Shown here one piece after another: positions 43,181 through 57,062 of a stretch of 64,000 bases of DNA. How positions within the stretch are numbered: position 1 is the first letter of the stretch; each line of letters begins with the position of its first letter. The stretch comes from Gremmenia infestans. Taxonomy: Eukaryota; Ascomycota; Leotiomycetes; Helotiales; Hamatocanthoscyphaceae. The DNA is taken from positions 1,798,001-1,862,000 of the forward strand of contig JAFEVB010000008.1 of the NCBI GenBank assembly GCA_032629725.1. The letters are read 5' to 3'. A model generated the notes under the pieces. The model saw only the letters and a list, made by a program, of their open reading frames with translations, did not search any database and was not told the origin of the DNA. The position numbers and the translations under genes are program-made.

Positions 43181-45733
43181 GAGAACAGAAGAGAGGATAG
43201 CGATGACAAATAAATGGGCTTGGACAGATTAATGAGGTATAATTAGTGGGATTTAATCTTACCGTTTTGAAGCCGGCGGCGTTGTTGGTAAAGCGTTACG
43301 TTACGCTGTGATTGTGGATATGATACTAGTTCATGATAGAGTTGTATATACTTCATTCCGAGAATAATATGTATTACTTGACAGGTTTCAAACTTACTGG
43401 TGACCCTTTCCGCTTTGCCGAAATATCTATGTCTCTAATTCCTCACAGTATGGAAATAGTTGCCTTGGACTCTAGATTTTGTTCCGCTCCTTTTGCGACG
43501 CTGAATCTGCCTGCTATTGTATGTCCTATTTTCGTCGATGATGGAGATTACTGGAAGTGAAGGGAGCTTACATGTTGGGCTAATAGCTAGGAAAATGACT
43601 TTAGCTGTAGGTACATGTATGTGTATGAAGGCCCTCGCGTGCGTTGAACTGGATTCAGCAGGTGTAAGTGTTAGCATAAAGAAATGCCATTTGCACTTTG
43701 CAGCCCACGCCGCAGGATTTCTCATAGATAGGTCTTAAAATGATGAAAAAAAGGCCGCCACTCGCAAGGCTGTATGGATGAGTCGGATGCAAATATGACG
43801 AACAAGCGTCTTCAGGTCGGCGCCTATTGATCTATTCTACCTCACATCGCTTTCTCTGCCCCGCTTCCGCCCCTCCATCCGGTCAATCAATAGTATAGGT
43901 TACTTTGCTGGATTAGAATTTTTTCTACCATCTCTACCGTAATACCGACAGTGTAGTATATACGCAGCTTCCGACACATAGTCTACGCCTTCGTTGCACC
44001 TTTTGCATCCTGTAAAGAGTTAAGCGAGAATTTGGTACAGGAGTAATATTTGGATTTTGTTTCTTCTTAGCTAAGACTCATACTATAAAAGATATTACTT
44101 TGAATTTATATATTCACTCTACTACACCACTCCACAGATCTTTTAAGCGGTGTCATGAAGCAGTTTAATTAGCTTGTTGCTTCCACGCTCGCTAAGGTCG
44201 CGGTTGTTTACTTTTGAAGTCCAGCAAACTACACCATACACTTGCTTCCCCACACTCACAACCTCAACTCCAATTTTAACTTCACACCAAATCAAATGCG
44301 GATACGCAGCCAGAGAGCCAAGATGGCCAGCCAGGTCCAGATGGTGTACTTCATGTGGCGAAAGGAAAAGTGCCCTTCTCGCAGTATGTGCAGGTTCGCA
44401 CATCCTGAGTGGCGTAATCTTAACTTTAGCGTCATGTATTTCCCCATCCTTGAATTCCAAACAGAAGCAATTGACATATTTATTTTCAACACTCGTTTAA
44501 ATATATCTTTATTCCATATTATATTGTGGAAGGTAGACATAGAGAGAATCAAAGGCAAGCCAAGTAAACGTTCTTTAATAATTCGCATTACGCTCCCTAT
44601 CCGAATTCTTGCTGGGAGGTTTTGGCTGACATTTTTGGCTAAGGGAGAGACAACGCAGCGTCGCTTTATGGATGTCTCGGAGGGAAGGGGACATTTAAAG
44701 CCAACAAAGTGTCACTTTCTATGTCCAGCCCAAGGTGGAAACAAAATAGACTATTCTTTATGATACGTGGTTAATCAAAACCCAATCCTGCCCCTCGAAC
44801 CTGAGTTTATACTTCGAATTCAAGAGATGGATGACTACTATATCCGATACTGATATCAACTAACCTTACTTCAAGGAAATACAGCCTAGTTATTTATTCG
44901 CCTCCACAAACCCTGACCTAACATAAGATACGCTTTCCCTCCTTCAATATTCCCATCTCCACCAACTCACAAATTAGACAGCCTACCAGCCTATATAAAT
45001 ACCACCTAAGCGCGAATAGAAACATGCATCAGGCAAAAACATATTTCGTTCTTTACAATATGAAATAGCACAAGTCTCAATTTCATAGTCCCCTACCTAA
45101 CGAGTTCACTCTAAAACTAACCAATCGCAAAGTTAAGTGGGTGATTGATTCAGTTCTCTATCCTCCAATCAAGAGGTGAAGTACGAAGCATGCTACATGG
45201 ATTTGATCGAATGAATTAAAATGAAATGACAGCAAACACTCACTTGACAGCACTCCACCGCTTTAAAGTACTAGATCATGCCTTCTGTTCGTTCGTTATT
45301 CTAACTTTAGTGAATAAATGGCAAAACCGTTTAGATCTGGAAGCCTCAGGGAGAGTTGTTAGTGTGACGGAGAGATCAAATTCTTTATTCTTCACCCCCG
45401 ATATTTTCCTGGGTTCAGCTCTGAGGCTGCGGTGTTGAAATATGTTAGGGGTTAGAGATGGGCTTTTATACCATACGCGAGAAAATGTAAATTTGGGAAG
45501 AGGACTTGGCCGATTGGTTGGTGGGGAATGTTGTCAATAATTTCACAAAACGGGGAGGAATACGATTAGGAGAAAATACCAAGAAGAAGTGGTGTGCCTA
45601 GCATATGAAAAAGCCTCTAGTACTCCAATGAATTCTCAATTCATTCTCTCAATTCCATCCACGCCAAAACATGCATTAACAAACCATACAAACTCCCCCT
45701 ATACTTTTCATTTCGTTTCCCCACCACTCTCCA
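43181..45733. other. Gene-free interval
   Basis: 2.5 kb with short, motif-less ORFs (for example 44242-44763) and AT-rich tracts. Nothing supportable is seen apart from flanking 3' UTRs. Confidence 0.5.
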
Positions 45734-48700
45734 TCACGCAAACCCGAACCCCTGAGAATTTTCCAACGCCATGCCCAACTTCTCCTTCAAAACATCCTTC
45801 CCCGAGTACTCCGGCATCAGCAAAATCCCATAACAAGTATAACTACTCGGCAATTGTCCATCCCCAACCCCATTTCTCTGCAGTGTAAACTGCAGATTTC
45901 GCATGCCCCCCACAGGAACTCTATCACTGGCCGTCACGAATTCCAGCAGTTTCTTTCTATGTTCCAAGTCGTATTTTTTCACAACACTCCAAAAGTCCCG
46001 CACGGTGCGGTGGGATGCGTCCCAACCAATGTAGCGCGTGCAGCGGCGCAGCTCGGCGACGTCGATTTCTTGGATGCCTTCGAGGATTGATTGCAGTGTG
46101 GTGGGCGTGAAGAGGGTGAGAGATGCGGGGGATATACAGGCGAAGAACCCTTTTTTGAAAGCGTCGAACTGTGGGCGGATTGAGACATCTGTGAGGAAGC
46201 GGATATAATCGCTAACATAATTGTTGCGGTTGGCGTTCGTGACCATAGGCGCGTCTACAGGGTTTACGGATGTGTGCGCATCGGCGAATTGGGGCCAGTG
46301 AGTTGCTTGGATGGCTGCATTAGTCCCCATTTCCATGGAGATGGGCTGGCCGAATTGCTCGACGCTGAATTCGTACGTGCGGGCGAAGACGTCTTCGATT
46401 AGGCCGTCTTTTTCGTCCCATTCGAGGAGGGTGGTAAGGCCGTTGGCCAGGTCGGGCCAGCCGTCTGCGATGTGGTGGAGTTCGGAGACTTCTTCGCTAA
46501 GGAGCTTTTGGTAGAGGGCTTTTGGGAATGTCACGGGGAGGGTGAGGCCGTTGTAGATGGCGAGGGATATGATCAGGCCAATGAGTTCGAATTTCCAGAG
46601 GGGTTCGGGAGACCCAGGCTGGAACCAAGTCATTTTGGTTCTGCTGTCAATAGTGAAGGTACCTATGTACATATGTACATTAGCACTGATCGGCGACGAG
46701 AAGAAGTTGCTTACCATAATCAGGATCAAGAGCAGCCGCAATGGCTAGTCTGAAGAACTCCTGTTGTACACCACCAGAATCCATACCTTCTTCCCCACCT
46801 TCCTCACCTAATCGGATCTTCAAAGGCCGCATAATTTCACGTTCCTCTCGTCTCCAAATAGCATTAAAGGTATCTTCAAGCACATTTCGTCTACTAATCT
46901 CAAGTACCATAAAGCAGGAAGTCCCAGTCTGCAGACGATCAAGAAGTCTGTAACGAGCACTTTGATCGGGCAACAACTTCATTTCGGGATCTATAGATCT
47001 CATAAGTCCGCTGGTAGCTCTGGCTACTTCATAGGCTTGGTTCATGCGGGAGTAATTGATCGAGCGGAAGTATGTGACTAATGTTGAAGGGTTGAACAGG
47101 TATGGAAAATCGAGCAAGTGGACAGTTCGTTTGTTCGATTCGAATTTCAGCCATTCGAGAGGCATGGCAAGTGGGTCCAAACGTTCGGCGAAGTACTCGG
47201 TACGGAAGTGGATATCCCCAAGAAGTAACGATTTTCTATGTTTGTCTGAGATAATCAGCATGGGCGAAAAAGAAGGGACAGAGGTACAGACATATGGCAG
47301 CAATCAAGGCTAGGGCTCCACCGAAAGCTCCCTCGGCGGGCACTTCAGCGGATCCCTGCCAATCTTGAAGTAACACGGTTCGAGCCCAGTCGAGGAGCAA
47401 AGTTGGTACTCTCTTCTCATTTAAATCCCGTTCGTCAAGATCAAACGACAACACAGGAGTTATCTCTAGATCTAGAAACTTGAGCTTCGCTAGTAGCACC
47501 TCGAGAACATCTGGCTCACGCTCATCATCGTTTCGCACATCGTTCTGAACATCTAGCAATTCGGAGAATCGTCGCCTCGTGGGTATTGATGCAAACAGTC
47601 TACGAGCAAGTCTCAGAGCCAGCTCATTCGTAAACGCATCTTCGTATGCAAGACATAGGTTGGTAGGCTCTAGTGATGATTTGTCTCTTCCGAGCATCGT
47701 CAAACCATACGAGCGAATTCTAGACATATTTGCCAGTTGTCTCGCATTGGAAACAAGGGGTGCGGCTGCAACCAGAGCATGAAGGCATATGCTCATGACT
47801 TCTGCAGCCTCTTCATTCGAAAGAGACTTGCTGGATGGGCTATTCTCGGGTGGTTTTGCCCAATCATGAACCGTTTCTAGCTTATCAGGAAGATTATAAA
47901 GAACGCCTGCAACACTCCAGAGGCTGTGGAACACGATTGATGGGGCTACTGTGGTCATTCGAAGCAAGAGGTACCAGATCGTGTGAGTGTCGAATGACTG
48001 GCCATCGCTGTTCCTGAACGACTGGAGTAAAGAATCGGGTTTAGAAAGAACGTCGAAGAAGGATTGCTCGATAAAGGATCGCCATCTTTCCTTAAGTGCT
48101 GTTGTGTCTAAATCGCTCAACCCTGGATCTTGGCGCTTCAGTTTTGGATATGGTCTGTGCAGAATCTTCACTGTCTTGTCATTGATGGTCATTTGCTCCA
48201 AGTCATGCTTCTCAGTATTGCCATCCGTATGCATAACATCACAGAGAAAATCGATCAATTCGATAGGAAGGCAGGACATGGACTGTGGGGAAGATGGACT
48301 GTCGATGGGAGGGAGTCTCGAGACGTCGATTCTCTGTGGTATGTTTTCTATTTTCACTTTTGCTGTAAAAATAGCCTCCTCTTTTGAGTCCGAATTGTCT
48401 TCGCTCACAGCAGGTGGCCTTTTCGGTTCAGTGATGATTCTGACCGACGATGATTTCCCGGCTGTTATTGACGTGATCTCGGCAACCTGTAGTTGAGGAC
48501 TCATGGTCGAGGACTGACGTGATATCTTCTGCTTGGTATGCGAAGGTCGGAACTGGGGTAAAGTCATGTCCATGGAGGGATCGGATGGCATGGAGGGTAT
48601 GTTCAGAATGCCCTTTGGCGGGTGATCTTCCATCAAGTCTGGTTTTTTCTGGCGATGTGAGCTTGAGGTCGTTTTCTGGCTAGGTTTAGAGTTTGGTTTG

Positions 48701-49756
48701 GATTTCGAGTCTTGTAAGCTTGGTGGAGTTTTTGTAGTTCTCGGAGATGATTTCGGGCGTGATGCTTCCTTTGCCACCTTGACAGGCGCCGGCTTCTGCG
48801 GTGTGTTGTCTTCTGAGTTGCTACATTTTTCCGAAACAACGTTCGCTTTCTCTTTCAGGTCATTGGATTTAGAATTGTGAAGATCCTGGGGTGATGGTTT
48901 AAGGTTATCCTTTTCGGCCAACTTTGCAATTTCCTCCGGTCTACTAAGAACTTCTAGGCTCCTTGGAGTAAGCCATTCCAACATCTTGAAAGCAGTTGTC
49001 CCAAATACATTCTGAACGAACGATCGATGGTCGGTGCTTGTAGGCTCGTCTAGGCTTTTCAACGGATCTGCACCAACATTCGTAGGTGGTTCCTCGTCCT
49101 TGGGGCTATTGCTGTCCGTCTTCCTTTTCATAGCATCGCTGCCAGGGTGTATCTTGCCCGCTGATTGCCCCTTAGGCTCATCACCACCGCTGCTTTCTTG
49201 CCCTGATAACCTTTCCATTTTCTCGGGCGGTTGCAAACTGCCATTCGCCTGTTTCCTAGGCTTTGAAGGGACTTTCATCTGTAGCAATGAACCATTTGCA
49301 CCTGGGTGATGACAAAGTCCCTGCTCTGGATTATCTTGGCTTGCCATATACACAGCCAGTGTCCGGGCACTTGTCGCATTGTATCTGCGAACAGGGGCGC
49401 CGCCTGCGACATGTTTTCGAGAGGAGAAGCATGTTGAAGTATTGCATTTTTTCGAGGTGCAGCCGTATCTGATCTGGAATATGTATCTAAGAGGTTTTAG
49501 CAAAGAAAGGGGAAACGTTGGAGAACAGGCGGGGAGGTTACCTTTCAACTAGAATCTGCAAGTGGTAGCGCCGAGCTGCATGATGGATTGTATACACTCG
49601 TCTTGGATCATCAATATCGATGGTGACCTTTTTTAAGGCCTCGGGCGCATCAGGAGGGAGACGTGGAAATGGCGTTGTTGCCCACAAGGCTGCGTAGACC
49701 TCATCCTCAGTAGCAGGATCGTGTTCGTCGTGAAGCCTTTGGATATCTCGAGTCAT
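45734..49756 (-). CDS. HUL4: HECT-type E3 ubiquitin ligase, Hul4/UBE3A-like
   Basis: Transfers ubiquitin from E2 to substrate through a catalytic cysteine thioester. Four exons: 49756-49542, 49486-47292, 47245-46715 and 46662-45734, 1,289 aa; the second intron is only 46 nt. An N-terminal zinc-binding segment (YGCTSKKCNTSTCFSSRK ... GLCHHP) resembles the AZUL domain of UBE3A. A long Ser/Lys/Pro-rich disordered region spans ~100-400. The C-terminal ~350 residues are the HECT domain: LKIRLGEEGGEEGMDSGGVQ, WFQPGS, NGLTLPVTFPKALYQKLL and the catalytic LPSSYTCYGILLMPEYS (Cys ~1257), ending GFGFA. Substrates unknown. Divergent from REI1. Confidence 0.9.
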
Positions 49757-50336
49757 GACAACATTGGTCGCGGCAGTGGTCGTTAGTAGTCGTAGCTCAT
49801 AAACAGGCCATTCTATGCGCAGTGTGTTTTCTGGTATACCATTTGAAATTCGTTCCTAAAGTGTCGATATTGATTTATCATGTCGAGTCCTAGGTAGGTA
49901 GGCATAAGCGCCCGAGACGCGGCTGAATTACGGTATTCTGGCGCGTCTAATATCAGGCTACCCCTGTCCTAATATGGCTAGAGCGCCACTGTAGATGACG
50001 CACAATTAGTCAGCGGCTATTATCTCTGTGCTCTGTGCGGGCGAGATTGTGAAAACCCCCACCACAGATTTTGCGTGTGACTTCGTTTGACCGAAAAGTG
50101 AAAGCAGCACCCTCGTCATAGTAGTACGTCTTGTTCTATTTGTCACCTTTGAATGCAATATTTTGAACTCGTCGTTGCACTTTCACTTTCTAATTTGCAA
50201 GCAACAGGCGACTCTGGAAACAAGCCGAATCCCGTCAACTACCTTTTAGGCATATTTCGAATTGCCAAAATCCATCAACACACATCTTGTTGCGACAGCA
50301 CAGCCTTCGAACAACCTCTTTAGAATTACTTCCAAG
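49757..50336. promoter_or_regulatory. Divergent promoter region of HUL4-like gene and REI1
   Basis: 580 bp between outward-facing starts. A TTTCACTTTC-type pyrimidine tract lies ~170 bp upstream of REI1. No specific operator is called. Confidence 0.5.
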
Positions 50337-52081
50337 ATGGCTTCAATAACAGCTAATAGAGCTACTCCGACGGCTGCTTCAGCAGATACCTCGTCGACCC
50401 ATCCATATACTTGCAACACTTGTCAAGTGGCGTTTAGGAATAGCGAGCTCCAGAGAGGACATATGCGCAGTGATTGGCAGTAGGTTTTGGATGCTTTCTC
50501 ACGGTTAATATCTTTGTTGACCGCTTTGGATAGTCGATACAACTTGAAACGTCGTGTTACCTCCCTCCCACCCATTACTTCCGAAACATTCACGGAAAAG
50601 GTTCTTCAAGCCCAAGCCTCAAACACCGAAGCAGCAACCAAGGCGGCCTACGAGAAGACCTGCAATGTCTGCGTACGAACCTACTTCAGCGAGAATGCAT
50701 ACCGAAACCATTTGGGCAGCCAGAAGCACAAGGCGAAGCTTGTGGCAGTTGGAAACCGACCTGCGGATGACGAAACGAGTTCTGTCATGAGCTCGACCTT
50801 TTCTCTGGGCGAACCGACGGCTGCTGTGGATGAGGAAGTTGACTCCGATGCCGAGGAGGAATTCAGTGAGGTTGTTGAGGGTCTCAAAAAGACAAATTTG
50901 AAGGATGCTCTGTCTGGGTCCAAGAGACCTTCTCGACCACATCATTCAGCGCAAGATGATCAAGTATCCGTGGCAACAGCATCATCTGTCACAGCAGTGG
51001 ATGATGAAGTTCCCCGAGAGACGGCTTTAAAGCGCTGCCTGTTCTGCAATTACGACTCTCCTTCCGTCTCTTTGAATGCTGCGCACATGGAACGTATTCA
51101 TGGCATGTTTATTCCCGAAAAGGCTTACTTGGTAGATCTTGAAGGATTGATTGGTTCATTGTATGAGAAAATTAATGAGTACCATGAATGTTTGTTTTGC
51201 GGAAAACTCAAGCCAACTGTGTTTGGTCTTCAAACTCACATGCGGGATAAAGGCCATTGCACGATTCCGTTTGCAACAGAGGAGGATCAGCTCCAGATTG
51301 GAGAGTTCTATGACTTTAGAAGCACTTATTCCGATGAGGAGGATGAGTCCGAATCCGAGGATGCACTGCCTGGCAAGAAACAAAGTGGCGGTGCCAAGTT
51401 AGGTGCAAGACGTGAGGCGAAGACTGACAAAGATGGTGATGATGCCATGGGTGAGGGTGACGGATGGGAGACAGACAGCTCAGAGTCGTCTTTGGACTCG
51501 GCTGACCTCACAGCCGTGCCACTTGACCAACGTGAACACCAGTATGAAAAGTTGGATAAGCATCCTCATCATACACACTCGGATCCTCGACCTCATCACA
51601 ACAAGGATGGCTGGCATTCTCACGCACACAAGCATGCCCATGCCGTGTTCTATTCAGATTATGAGCTACACCTTCCTTCTGGAAGAACTGCAGGTCACCG
51701 ATCCCTGAACAAATACTACCGACAGAATCTGCACAATCATCCTTCGGCTGCAGAACGACAGGAACAGCAAGCTATCGAAGCCTCACTAGAATCGGATGAG
51801 GACATGGAAATGGAGGATGGGGCAGTTGCACGGCGAAACGACCGCGGCAGAGCTCTTACAAGCCGCGATCACCTTGGAATGGTGGGAGTTACTGCAGAGA
51901 AGAAGAAAGAGGTGCAGGCTGCGGAGAAGAGGTCAAGGAAGTTTGAGGAGCGTGCCAAAAGAAAGTACGAATGGGGCGTGAACAAGCAAAACAACTCGCA
52001 GAAACATTTCAGAGTAAGTCTTTTCGACATTGTTACACGGACGCGATATGCTAACATTTGTAGGATCCATTGCTGCAGTGA
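50337..52081 (+). CDS. REI1: Cytoplasmic 60S subunit biogenesis factor Rei1
   Basis: Zinc-finger protein that acts late in 60S maturation in the cytoplasm, releasing and recycling Arx1 and inserting its C-terminal tail in the exit tunnel. Three exons: 50337-50479, 50534-52013 and 52064-52081, 546 aa. C2H2 fingers: YTCNTCQVAFRNSELQRGHMRSDWH spanning the first intron (its second His is completed by the splice), CNVCVRTYFSENAYRNHLGSQKH, CLFCNYDSPSVSLNAAHMERIH and CLFCGKLKPTVFGLQTHMRDKGH. The family ending KHFRDPLLQ is produced only by splicing in the last 18-nt exon. The start matches the family N terminus; the frame extends upstream only from a non-ATG codon. Confidence 0.95.
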
Positions 52082-53057
52082 TTGGGGCTCTGTTTGGTTT
52101 CGGGTTTTGAAGTTGTCTCTGAGATGCGATGCATTGATGATTCAATGATTGATGACTTGTGGTGCACCAAGTGCCTTCATTGCATAGAAGAGGGCGCCAA
52201 AATGAGAATAAGTCTTATATCCTAGGACATGAATAAACACCGGCCTCAAAAAACTCGTGCATGCTCATAAGCAACCACCAAGTTTGAAGCAGTATCATGT
52301 GAAGACAATAGCTATGCTATACGTATAATTTTATGCCATGCCATTTGGTGTGTATGTAAAGCTGACCTGGTATGCAGCCTTCGTATTAACCCATACCACT
52401 CACCCACCCCCTGCCCTCACACTCCAAACGTCAGCATGTTGAACCACGTTTCTGCCATACATGCATGCATTGTTGAATCCTATGAGTAGTTGTAAATCCT
52501 GACTTCTTTTCCAAGTCAATGGCGACATGACTGGCTTGATTTTTCTTTGTTTCAAACTCCTCCTTCCTACTGTACTGCATGTACAGACTGTACGGTAAGT
52601 AGCAGGGATAACAAAGGGATGCGATGCGAGCGATGCTCAATGCCAAATATAGCCGCCGACAATCATCCCTGGACCGAACCGAAATAAACCAAAACTACCC
52701 TACCCTACCCTACACCTATCTACTGTACCCAGTGCGTCCCTAATCAGCAACCCAACCCGAGTGCTGTAACCCCTTGAATTGTCAACCTTCGAGAACAATT
52801 CTTTCCACGCCTGGATTAAATCCTTCCCAACTTCAACTCCAACTCCACCTCCACATCCATCTCCACTTCGAAAATAAATTTACAATCTTCATTTCTCATT
52901 ACCCCTCCTGCTCAACTCCTCCATCTTCCTCCCCACGAAACAAAATTCATCCGCCCATCTAAGTATAATCAACTCGCCAATGCGACAACAGACGCTCTAG
53001 AGCGCATCGCTTTCGCATTCGCATAGAGTAGGAAGGTCCCAAGATAGTAGCAACGAT
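52082..53057. other. Intergenic region, pyrimidine-rich leader of the next gene
   Basis: About 1 kb. A CT-rich, CCA/TCC-rich stretch at ~52,790-52,960 looks like promoter or 5' leader. CCCTA repeats occur at ~52,695-52,715. No gene called. Confidence 0.5.
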
Positions 53058-55049
53058 ATGGCCGAACAGATGGGTACCCCTGGATCCAACGCCGACACCT
53101 CAACCAACGGCAGCAAGGCCGGCAAAGACAAAGCATGTCCCTTCTGTCGCCAGCAATTTACATCGTCTTCCCTCGGCCGCCATCTCGATCTCTATATCAA
53201 GGACAAGAACCCCAAGCCGCCCGACGGACTACACGATGTCGACGAGATCAGGAAGCTGCGAGGGGGCATTACAAGGAGGCAGCCGAGGAATTCGACGTCT
53301 AAGAGGGAGGGCTCTACACCAGCGGGCACACCCAGAAGTCCTAGGCCGGAGTCTGCCTCGGGAAACCCTTCACCAAGGAGAGATGATAATGCATCTTCCG
53401 ATCGACTGGCTTACCACGGGAAGCCGGCCTATACAATAAATCAACCTACTTGGGAGGCAACAGGGGTCATGAATGTCATTCCGCCAAGTAGAAATGGTGA
53501 TCCGGTGCGGAGCTGGGATGGTGGTGACGAAAGGGATGCGGGGAGAAAGGTGGAACATAGGGCTCGGTCTGTTAGCAAGCAGATGCTGGCAAAGACAACC
53601 TTTGAGCAAAAGCAGAAAATGATGGAGGCTTTGGATAATGCAAAAGCAGCAGAACTGGCGCTGCGGGAATTGTTGGGGTCAATCAGAGCTGCAAAGTAAG
53701 TATCTTGGCCCCTTTGCCTGAACCGTGAGACTAATAGGTATAGAAAAAACATCGAGGGCCCTACAATATTCGACTACGACCCCTTGTCTCTCGATTTCCC
53801 TGCTCTCTGTCTACACTGTCTACCTCCCCCACCTACGTTATACCAATCAACGCCCCTCCCAAACTCCTCATCATGGTCTATTCTCCCTCCAGATGATCAC
53901 CAATACCAAGCCCTCCGCTCCCACTTCTCCTCTGAATTCCACCGTTGGCGAGTCTCCTGCGCAATAGCAAACACAATCCAACCAGACGACCTCTCCTATC
54001 CGCCTCCCCCTCATCTCTTCGCGGACGTCGACGATCCCACAGAAATGGCCCAACGCGCCGAAGCCTCCGCCTCAGACCTAGAATCCCGCATCTCAGAACA
54101 CCTGCACAGCGCCTTTGCGCATTGGAACGGTCTATCAGCGCAGAAAAGACAGGAGATATGGATGCTAGAATTCGCACGCAGCGTAGGCAAGAAGAGTCAG
54201 GATATAGAGAAGCTTAAGAAGGAAAAGGAATTTATACTACAGGAAGCGACGCACTTGAAACAGCAGGTTGATGAGCTGAGTCGGCTGCAGCAGCCGAGGG
54301 AGTTTAGGCTTGTGAGTCCCAGGACAATAGGGCTATCGGGGGAGTTAATGACGGAGATCGGGGAACTGGGTACCAAGTATGAAGGGAGCGGTGTGGGGTT
54401 CGATCTTATGGATAGACATGTGCATTTGGATACTGCTATTGAGCGGGCGGTAGGGAGGTGGAAGAATGTGATTAAGTCGACGAGGGGTAGCGGTGGCAAT
54501 GGAAATGGGGGAATGGCTTCACAGCGATCGTTAAGTGGAGAGAGTGCTCCCCCTACTGCCACTACTCCTCTTACGAACCAGCACCCACAAGTTCCACAGC
54601 ACCAAAGTCAGCAAGGGCAGCAAACGCATCAGCGTATTGCTCCCGCTCCACCACAGCAACAACAACCACCACAGCAGCAGCAAACTCAAAATCACAACCG
54701 CCTCCATAACCACCAACAGCAACATTCTCCAAACCAACTCTCCAACAATACTCACAACCAAAACCAAAATCAACTTCAAAGCCAACACCACACTTACACC
54801 CAACAACCACAACAAAACCACAACCCGCCACAGATGCAAAACGGAATGGACAGCGATCAAGACGCCGATGGAGACGTAGATGCAGACGCAGATGCAGACA
54901 TGGACGACGACGAATCGTTTGTGGAAATGGATGCACCGGCTGCAAAATACAGGCTCTCGAATGGAACAGGCGCGGGTGCTAGGAGTGGTAATATGGAAGG
55001 ACTGGAGCATGCGCAGGTTGTGCAGGGGTATGTGAGGATTGGCGCTTGA
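53058..55049 (+). CDS. Zinc-finger-like protein with Gln/Asn-rich region, unknown function
   Basis: Two exons: 53058-53695 and 53738-55049 (42-nt intron), 649 aa. The N-terminal motif ACPFCRQQFTSSSLGRHLDLY fits a CCHH/CCHC-like finger; it is followed by PPDGLHDVDEIRKLRGGITR, seen as a conserved-looking block. The middle holds a helix (KQMLAKTTFEQKQKMMEALD) and, in exon 2, a compact region (DFPALCLHCLPPPPTLYQ; LRSHFSSEFHRWRVSCAIA) then a coiled coil (DIEKLKKEKEFILQEATHLK). Residues ~490-590 are an extreme Gln/Asn/His/Pro tract, followed by an Asp-rich repeat (DADGDVDADADADMDDDES). It looks nuclear or RNA/chromatin-related, but no named family is recognised. Confidence 0.8.
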
Positions 55050-55950
55050 TGTATGGTATAACGTGTATGATTGATTGAGCCTTTACATGGGAGAGGAAGG
55101 GGAAGGATGCAGGGCACATGAACCAAAGTTGGTTTGAGATGTGATAGGATCAACGCGCAAAGGGACATGAAATACGGAGATGGATTTGTAATTGTTCGTT
55201 AGGTAGCAGGAGTGGAGTGGGGTTTGCATTCAAGGGGGAGTTTGGTGTTATTGGGAAGTAAAAGAGCGAGCGAATGAACAGAGCTAAAGCATTATTATGC
55301 TAATATAGGAAGTAGAGAAGTGGGTGGATGGATATTAATAAGATGAAGATACTAGGAGTTAGTACCTATTTTACTACTGCACTACCTTCACCTCTTTACG
55401 TCTGCATATCTTTACCTGCTATTCTTAATATCTTTACACATATATGAAAACTATCATTATGCATCTACCCTATCCTCTACCTCTTCGGACTCAGAAAACA
55501 TATATAGCACCGGCAGAGTGGTTAGACATGTTTTAGACAAGGAAAGCTCTCTTAGACTGAACTCGCTTATATGATACTTGCCTTTATTGTTTAAGTTTAA
55601 GTTTTAGTTTATATCTATAATATATATCATATATCAGGTAGAGGAACGAGCGAAGTGAAAGGCTGGGAGAGGAGAGGGACTTTTATATTTAGCAGACGCA
55701 GCTTTTAGGCTAGCGCTTTTGATCAAGCTGGCGGATGCGCTAGTGACTTTGCTAGGAAGCCGCTATGTGAGCGTGTGAGCGCTAGTCCAGAGCTATCGCA
55801 CATATTCAAGGGGTTTATATACTAGCTATTAAAGACCGATGGTAGGTGGGAAAGGAACAAGCGCGTAGCGTCTAAAATGTTTTATGGAACTTTCTATAGG
55901 AGAGCTGTCAATATACAAAGCGGCACTAGTATCTATCCTTGTTGATTTTC

Positions 55951-55983
55951 AAATGTCCTACGTTATATGGCACATTAAAAATT
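55951..55983 (+). repeat. Degenerate dispersed repeat, copy 1
   Basis: AATGTCC...TGGCACATTA core shared with 57031-57062. Differences between copies are mostly C/T and A/G transitions. Confidence 0.5.
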
Positions 55984-57030
55984 ATCTAAGTGTGCTGGTT
56001 GGTTGAGAGGTGGCGCTAAGACTACTTAGGATATAAAAAACTCCTTCGGAGTTTGGGTTTGGATTTACGTGAAAAGCCCTCGTTCGATGAAACGCTTGGG
56101 GTCGATAGAGGCAGGTGTGATTGATGCCCCGTACGTGTGCTATTTATGGATTCCGTTTGCACTTCAGCCGCATCGATCCACTAGCTAGTTGTATTGCGTT
56201 GTTCTTGAAATAGCCAGCCCATCGGACTGTGAAACATATCTGCACGCATCCTACGGCCCTACGAGGTAAGTATGATGGTTGAGCCGCAAACTTACTTAGA
56301 TGTTGCATTTATCTTCTAGGTTCAAGCGGGCTGTACTATAAAAGTACAATCATACCTTTGACTATAACTTCAAATCCCGGCCCTGAAATTTTTGAAATAT
56401 ACTCGTAGAATTTAGACAATATATGTCTGGTTAGAAGTACTATAGTACCTCAACATATACATCCTAAGCCTATACCCACTTCCCATATATCGATCAAGAA
56501 AAACCTTTGGACTTTAGATAGATATACGGATGGCGCTTAACTCACCTTCCCTTATCAGAATTTCAAGCTTACATGCAATATCACCCATAAAAGCTAAAAC
56601 AACCCTCCTTCCTACTCGCCTCCGCACCCATACATACACCTTTTCTCGTTTATCTGGGTAACGGGATGGATAGTAAGCTGCGTTGACGTATGCAGCCCCG
56701 ATCCTAAAGGATCGGGACCGGGATCGGGATCAGGATGAGGATAAGATCGATTCCTTGACCGAGTGGGGCGGCCGTGTAGAATGACAAGGCATGCATGCAT
56801 ATATATAGTAGATCAGATGGTTCTGGAAGGAAATGCTAGTTCCCTGAAACCTGAGGCTGGGCTTGGGAAGTTATTGCTGCCCCAGTTGAGATGATAGTAT
56901 TGGCTATCTCCTATGGTATTTTATGGCCTTCTCTACAAAATTACTGTCAATTATGAGGCCTTAAGCTCTTTATTCTGTTTTCTTATGCCGGACAAAAAAG
57001 CCGCATTTACTTATTCTCATCGGCTTTTAA

Positions 57031-57062
57031 GAATGTCCCATGCTACCTGGCACATTAGAATT
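57031..57062 (+). repeat. Degenerate dispersed repeat, copy 2
   Basis: Same orientation as 55951-55983, about 1.1 kb apart; could be ends of a decayed element. Confidence 0.5.

Noticed and set aside
44242..44763. 173-aa + strand ORF
   Set aside because: No recognisable motif and no splice or promoter context; composition looks random.
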